A stretch of DNA of 64,000 bases from Oscillospiraceae bacterium (GTDB lineage: Bacteria > Bacillota > Clostridia > Oscillospirales > Ruminococcaceae), in contig JAFRAJ010000043.1 of NCBI GenBank assembly GCA_017405465.1, positions 1-64,000 of the forward strand. Direction: 5' to 3'. A model generated the notes under the pieces. That model did no database searches and was not told the origin of the DNA. It saw only the letters and a program-made list of their open reading frames with translations. Below, in pieces: positions 61,690 through 64,000 of the stretch. The first letter of the stretch is position 1. Each line of letters begins with the position of its first letter. The translations under genes were made by a program, and so were the position numbers.

Positions 61690-62856
61690 ATGGCAGGCAA
61701 AAAGGAAATGGATGCCCTCCTCCAGAGCTTTGTGGAGCACGGGCCGGCAGGGCTCGGATGCATCGTTACGAAGGATGGAGAGAGGATCTACGAGAACTAT
61801 TTCGGCTATGAAAATGTTGAAGAAAAGAAACCTATCGACGCAGACACAATCTACCGTCAGTTCTCAATGACAAAGGTTATCATCTGCACTGCAGCGATGA
61901 AACTGTTCGAAGAGGGTAAATTCCTTCTCAACGATCCTATCTACGAATATTTCCCTGAGTGGAAGAATACTAACAAAGTCGTATATGCACCAAACGGCAA
62001 CTTCACTATTCAGCCGCTTGAAAATCCGATACTTGTTAAACATGTGTTCAACATGGCTATGGGAATCGGTTATGGCGGAAATGATGAGACTCACAGAGTC
62101 ATGGCAGAAGTAAGAAAAGGCCTCAGAGACAAATACGGCAAATATTACACTCTCCGTCAGGATATAGAAGCCATGAGTGCTGTTCCTGTTGCGTTCGAAC
62201 CAGGTACACACTGGCTGTACGGCTTTGGACATGAATTGGTCGCTGGTCTTATCGAAGTATGTTCCGGCATGAAAGTCAGCGAGTATCTGCAGAAGAACAT
62301 ATTTGATCCGCTTGAAATGAAGAGCACTGCTTACAGACTTACAGGTGATATGGAAAAGCATCTGGTTGTTCCTTATCATCGTAATGAGTACGGATCTCTG
62401 GAAAGAAGAGAAGCGATGATGGATGAGAATATCCAGCCTGATGCAGTTTACGAAGCCGGCGGAGCTGGAATTATCTCCACAGTAAGCGACTACTCCAAAT
62501 TCGTTTCTACACTTGCTAATCGCGGAATCATGCCCAATGGTGAACAGCTGATCAGCCGTCAGACACAGGATCTCATGAGAGATAATATGCTCAATGAGAC
62601 GCAGCTTGGCGAATTCCGCAACTTCTATCTTGACGGCTATGGCTACGGCCTCGGCGTCAGGACCCTTATGGGAAGAGCCATCGGACACAGCAACGGAACA
62701 CCCGGAGCATATGGCTGGACAGGAGCGATGGGCACATATACAGAGATCTCTCCTGAAGAGAACTTCTCTATCACTTACATGCATCAGGCAGTACCGAATA
62801 TGGAAGAGTATCATCATCTCCGTGTCCGTGCCTGCGCCTGGAGCATGGTCAAATAA
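61690..62856 (+). CDS. Serine hydrolase of the class C beta-lactamase/EstB family
   Basis: 388 residues. The nucleophile motif SMTK at 59-62 matches SxxK of penicillin-binding proteins and EstB esterases. A Tyr in the HWLYGFGHE segment occupies the second-motif position. There is no signal peptide or lipobox, so it is probably a cytoplasmic esterase or D-peptidase rather than a secreted beta-lactamase. Good ribosome binding site and promoter. It is followed by the convergent M24 gene. Confidence 0.87.
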   Translation: MAGKKEMDALLQSFVEHGPAGLGCIVTKDGERIYENYFGYENVEEKKPIDADTIYRQFSMTKVIICTAAMKLFEEGKFLLNDPIYEYFPEWKNTNKVVYAPNGNFTIQPLENPILVKHVFNMAMGIGYGGNDETHRVMAEVRKGLRDKYGKYYTLRQDIEAMSAVPVAFEPGTHWLYGFGHELVAGLIEVCSGMKVSEYLQKNIFDPLEMKSTAYRLTGDMEKHLVVPYHRNEYGSLERREAMMDENIQPDAVYEAGGAGIISTVSDYSKFVSTLANRGIMPNGEQLISRQTQDLMRDNMLNETQLGEFRNFYLDGYGYGLGVRTLMGRAIGHSNGTPGAYGWTGAMGTYTEISPEENFSITYMHQAVPNMEEYHHLRVRACAWSMVK

Positions 62857-62939
62857 TACATTCATCGTATTCAGGATGATAAAGAAAGCGACTGTGATTT
62901 ATATCACGGCCGCTTTTCCATTATTGGTGGATTAAAAAA

Positions 62940-64000
62940 TCATTTTATCAGGTGGTATTGAGTCTGACGTCCGGAAAGGAAATCGATCTTTCCGTCACAA
63001 AGCGCGATATCTGATTCAAATCCCCAGATTGCAGATATGTTCCATTCAGGAATGTCAACTGTCACGTTCAGTTCAAGAGAGTAGCAGGTGTGGTCGGATA
63101 CAGTGTAGTCTCCGTTCACAGGAACACCGTTCTGAGCATCTACGAGTCCTATAGTAGGACCGGCAGCATGTCCATGGAAACCGATAGGGTGCGAATAAAG
63201 ACTGGGCTTAAGTCCTTCTGAAACAGCCTGCGCTCTGGAAGCTGCGAGTATCTCGTTTCCGGTTGATCCTGGCCTGAAGTAGGAGATCACGATATCCTGG
63301 AACCTGTTTACTTTAGCAAGAGCAGCCTTGAGATAATCAGGGGCATCTGTTTCTCCGCTTTTCAGTACATAGGCCATTTCCTGAGTGTCTGTACACAGAT
63401 CCAGGTATCTAAAGCCAACATCACATCTCAGACAGTCTCCCGGCATGATCACATCCTCATCCTCAACCCAGCCAGTGTCTCTGCGGATTATGGTGCATTC
63501 GAAATCAAACCAAGGCTCAAGCCCCATGTCAATGAGAGACTGCATCATCCAGTATTTTACGTCCGCATTAGTTGTGACTCCAGGGGTGATGACTTTGGAG
63601 GAGAAGGCCTCGGCGATCATAGTATGCTGTATCTGCATTATCCCGTTGTATGCAGCTAGCTCGCTGTCAGAGCGGGTCTCCAGCCATTTTACAGCCGCAT
63701 ACTCAGCAGAAACGATTCTTGAACTGTATTCATCACCGAGTGCAGAGATGATCTGATTTGCAAGGGAGTAACTGAGTCCGTCACCGAAAGCGAAATTATC
63801 AGAATAGTTCAGCCCGATGGTTTTAGGATCATACTGTTGGACGATTCTTCTGAGACATTCCATCTGAGTTTCCGGAGGATAGGGATAATCTTCAGGGATA
63901 GCCCAGTTTGACCCTTTCTGATTGATCCATTCCTGCTGATAATAATCATCGATGCCGATATGAGGACGAGTCAGGGCAAGCTTCTTCAACTCGTCATTAT
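62940..64000 (-). CDS. M24 metallopeptidase (Xaa-Pro-type), 5' end outside window
   Basis: At least 349 residues, open past the window edge; the frame continues upstream of the TTG at 63989 as Asp-Glu-Leu, so the real start lies beyond 64000. The pita-bread metal ligands are kept: Asp in RCDVGFRY, Asp in DLCTDTQE, His in YSHPIGFHGH, Glu in YSLELNV and Glu in GFESD. It removes N-terminal residues ahead of proline, or cleaves related dipeptides. With the S9, M28 and PepV genes it adds to peptide use. Confidence 0.88.
   Translation of the reverse strand, partial: NDELKKLALTRPHIGIDDYYQQEWINQKGSNWAIPEDYPYPPETQMECLRRIVQQYDPKTIGLNYSDNFAFGDGLSYSLANQIISALGDEYSSRIVSAEYAAVKWLETRSDSELAAYNGIMQIQHTMIAEAFSSKVITPGVTTNADVKYWMMQSLIDMGLEPWFDFECTIIRRDTGWVEDEDVIMPGDCLRCDVGFRYLDLCTDTQEMAYVLKSGETDAPDYLKAALAKVNRFQDIVISYFRPGSTGNEILAASRAQAVSEGLKPSLYSHPIGFHGHAAGPTIGLVDAQNGVPVNGDYTVSDHTCYSLELNVTVDIPEWNISAIWGFESDIALCDGKIDFLSGRQTQYHLIK

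Noticed and set aside
61864-62865. 333-residue minus-strand frame opposite the serine hydrolase
   Set aside because: The plus-strand gene has motifs, promoter and ribosome site; the antisense has none.
1-64000. CRISPR arrays, tRNA or rRNA genes, insertion sequences, prophage
   Set aside because: No regularly spaced direct repeats, no cloverleaf or rRNA sequence, no transposase or phage gene was seen on reading both strands; short tRNA genes cannot be excluded by eye with certainty.

Overview
The window looks like chromosome of a low-to-moderate G+C Gram-positive gut-type anaerobe, most likely a Lachnospiraceae-like or related Clostridia/Erysipelotrichia member. The evidence is frequent AGA and ATA codons, strong AGGAGG-type ribosome binding sites, oxygen-sensitive ferredoxin-type enzymes, a phosphotransbutyrylase/butyrate kinase pair, a PepV dipeptidase, a BioY transporter and many carbohydrate-active enzymes and esterases. 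I see no rRNA, tRNA, CRISPR array, insertion sequence or phage gene. The assignment rests on gene content only.

Layout: 1-3.9 kb holds an iron-type alcohol dehydrogenase and two paralogous esterases. 4-10.8 kb holds a peroxiredoxin, an FAD oxidoreductase and a minus-strand operon iorA-iorB-ptb-buk, which can couple 2-keto acid oxidation to ATP formation. 11-19.1 kb has a MATE exporter with PepV, then an S9 peptidase, a DUF4910/M28-type peptidase and a GH43 enzyme. 19.2-24.8 kb is a six-gene minus-strand operon for the nickel-pincer cofactor and nickel uptake (larE-larB-larC-larMN-larQ-larO), with a promoter and a structured leader in front of larE. 25-33.9 kb has folate cyclo-ligase, MATE-aldolase-DMT genes, a third esterase, a tandem flavoprotein, a PlsC-like protein and KDPG aldolase.

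34-44 kb is a plus-strand run: GH42 beta-galactosidase, a MacB-like ABC ATPase, its permease interrupted by one in-frame TAG codon, Pit and DUF47 phosphate genes, and a GH127 beta-L-arabinofuranosidase. A copper module (csoR, copA) follows with its operator inside a near-consensus promoter. 47-53.7 kb is mostly minus-strand: bioY-prmA, then a possible operon of a ferredoxin-type aldo/keto reductase, a DUF362 ferredoxin protein, a PAP2 enzyme and two esterases, one of which has lost its catalytic Ser and His. 54-55.1 kb is an acyl carrier protein next to a stand-alone E2-like acyltransferase with altered catalytic residues. 55.2-59.9 kb is a four-gene unit (J-like/TPR protein, unknown protein, PHP phosphoesterase, GNAT). 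60-64 kb holds a type-B carboxylesterase, a beta-lactamase-fold hydrolase and an M24 peptidase cut by the window edge.

Together the genes describe a plant-glycan and peptide fermenter: debranching glycosidases and esterases feed sugars, peptidases feed amino acids, and the ior-ptb-buk route can take energy from keto acids. The most unusual items are the larE leader, the amber-split permease, the ACP/E2-like pair, the inactive esterase paralogue and the J/TPR-containing four-gene unit.
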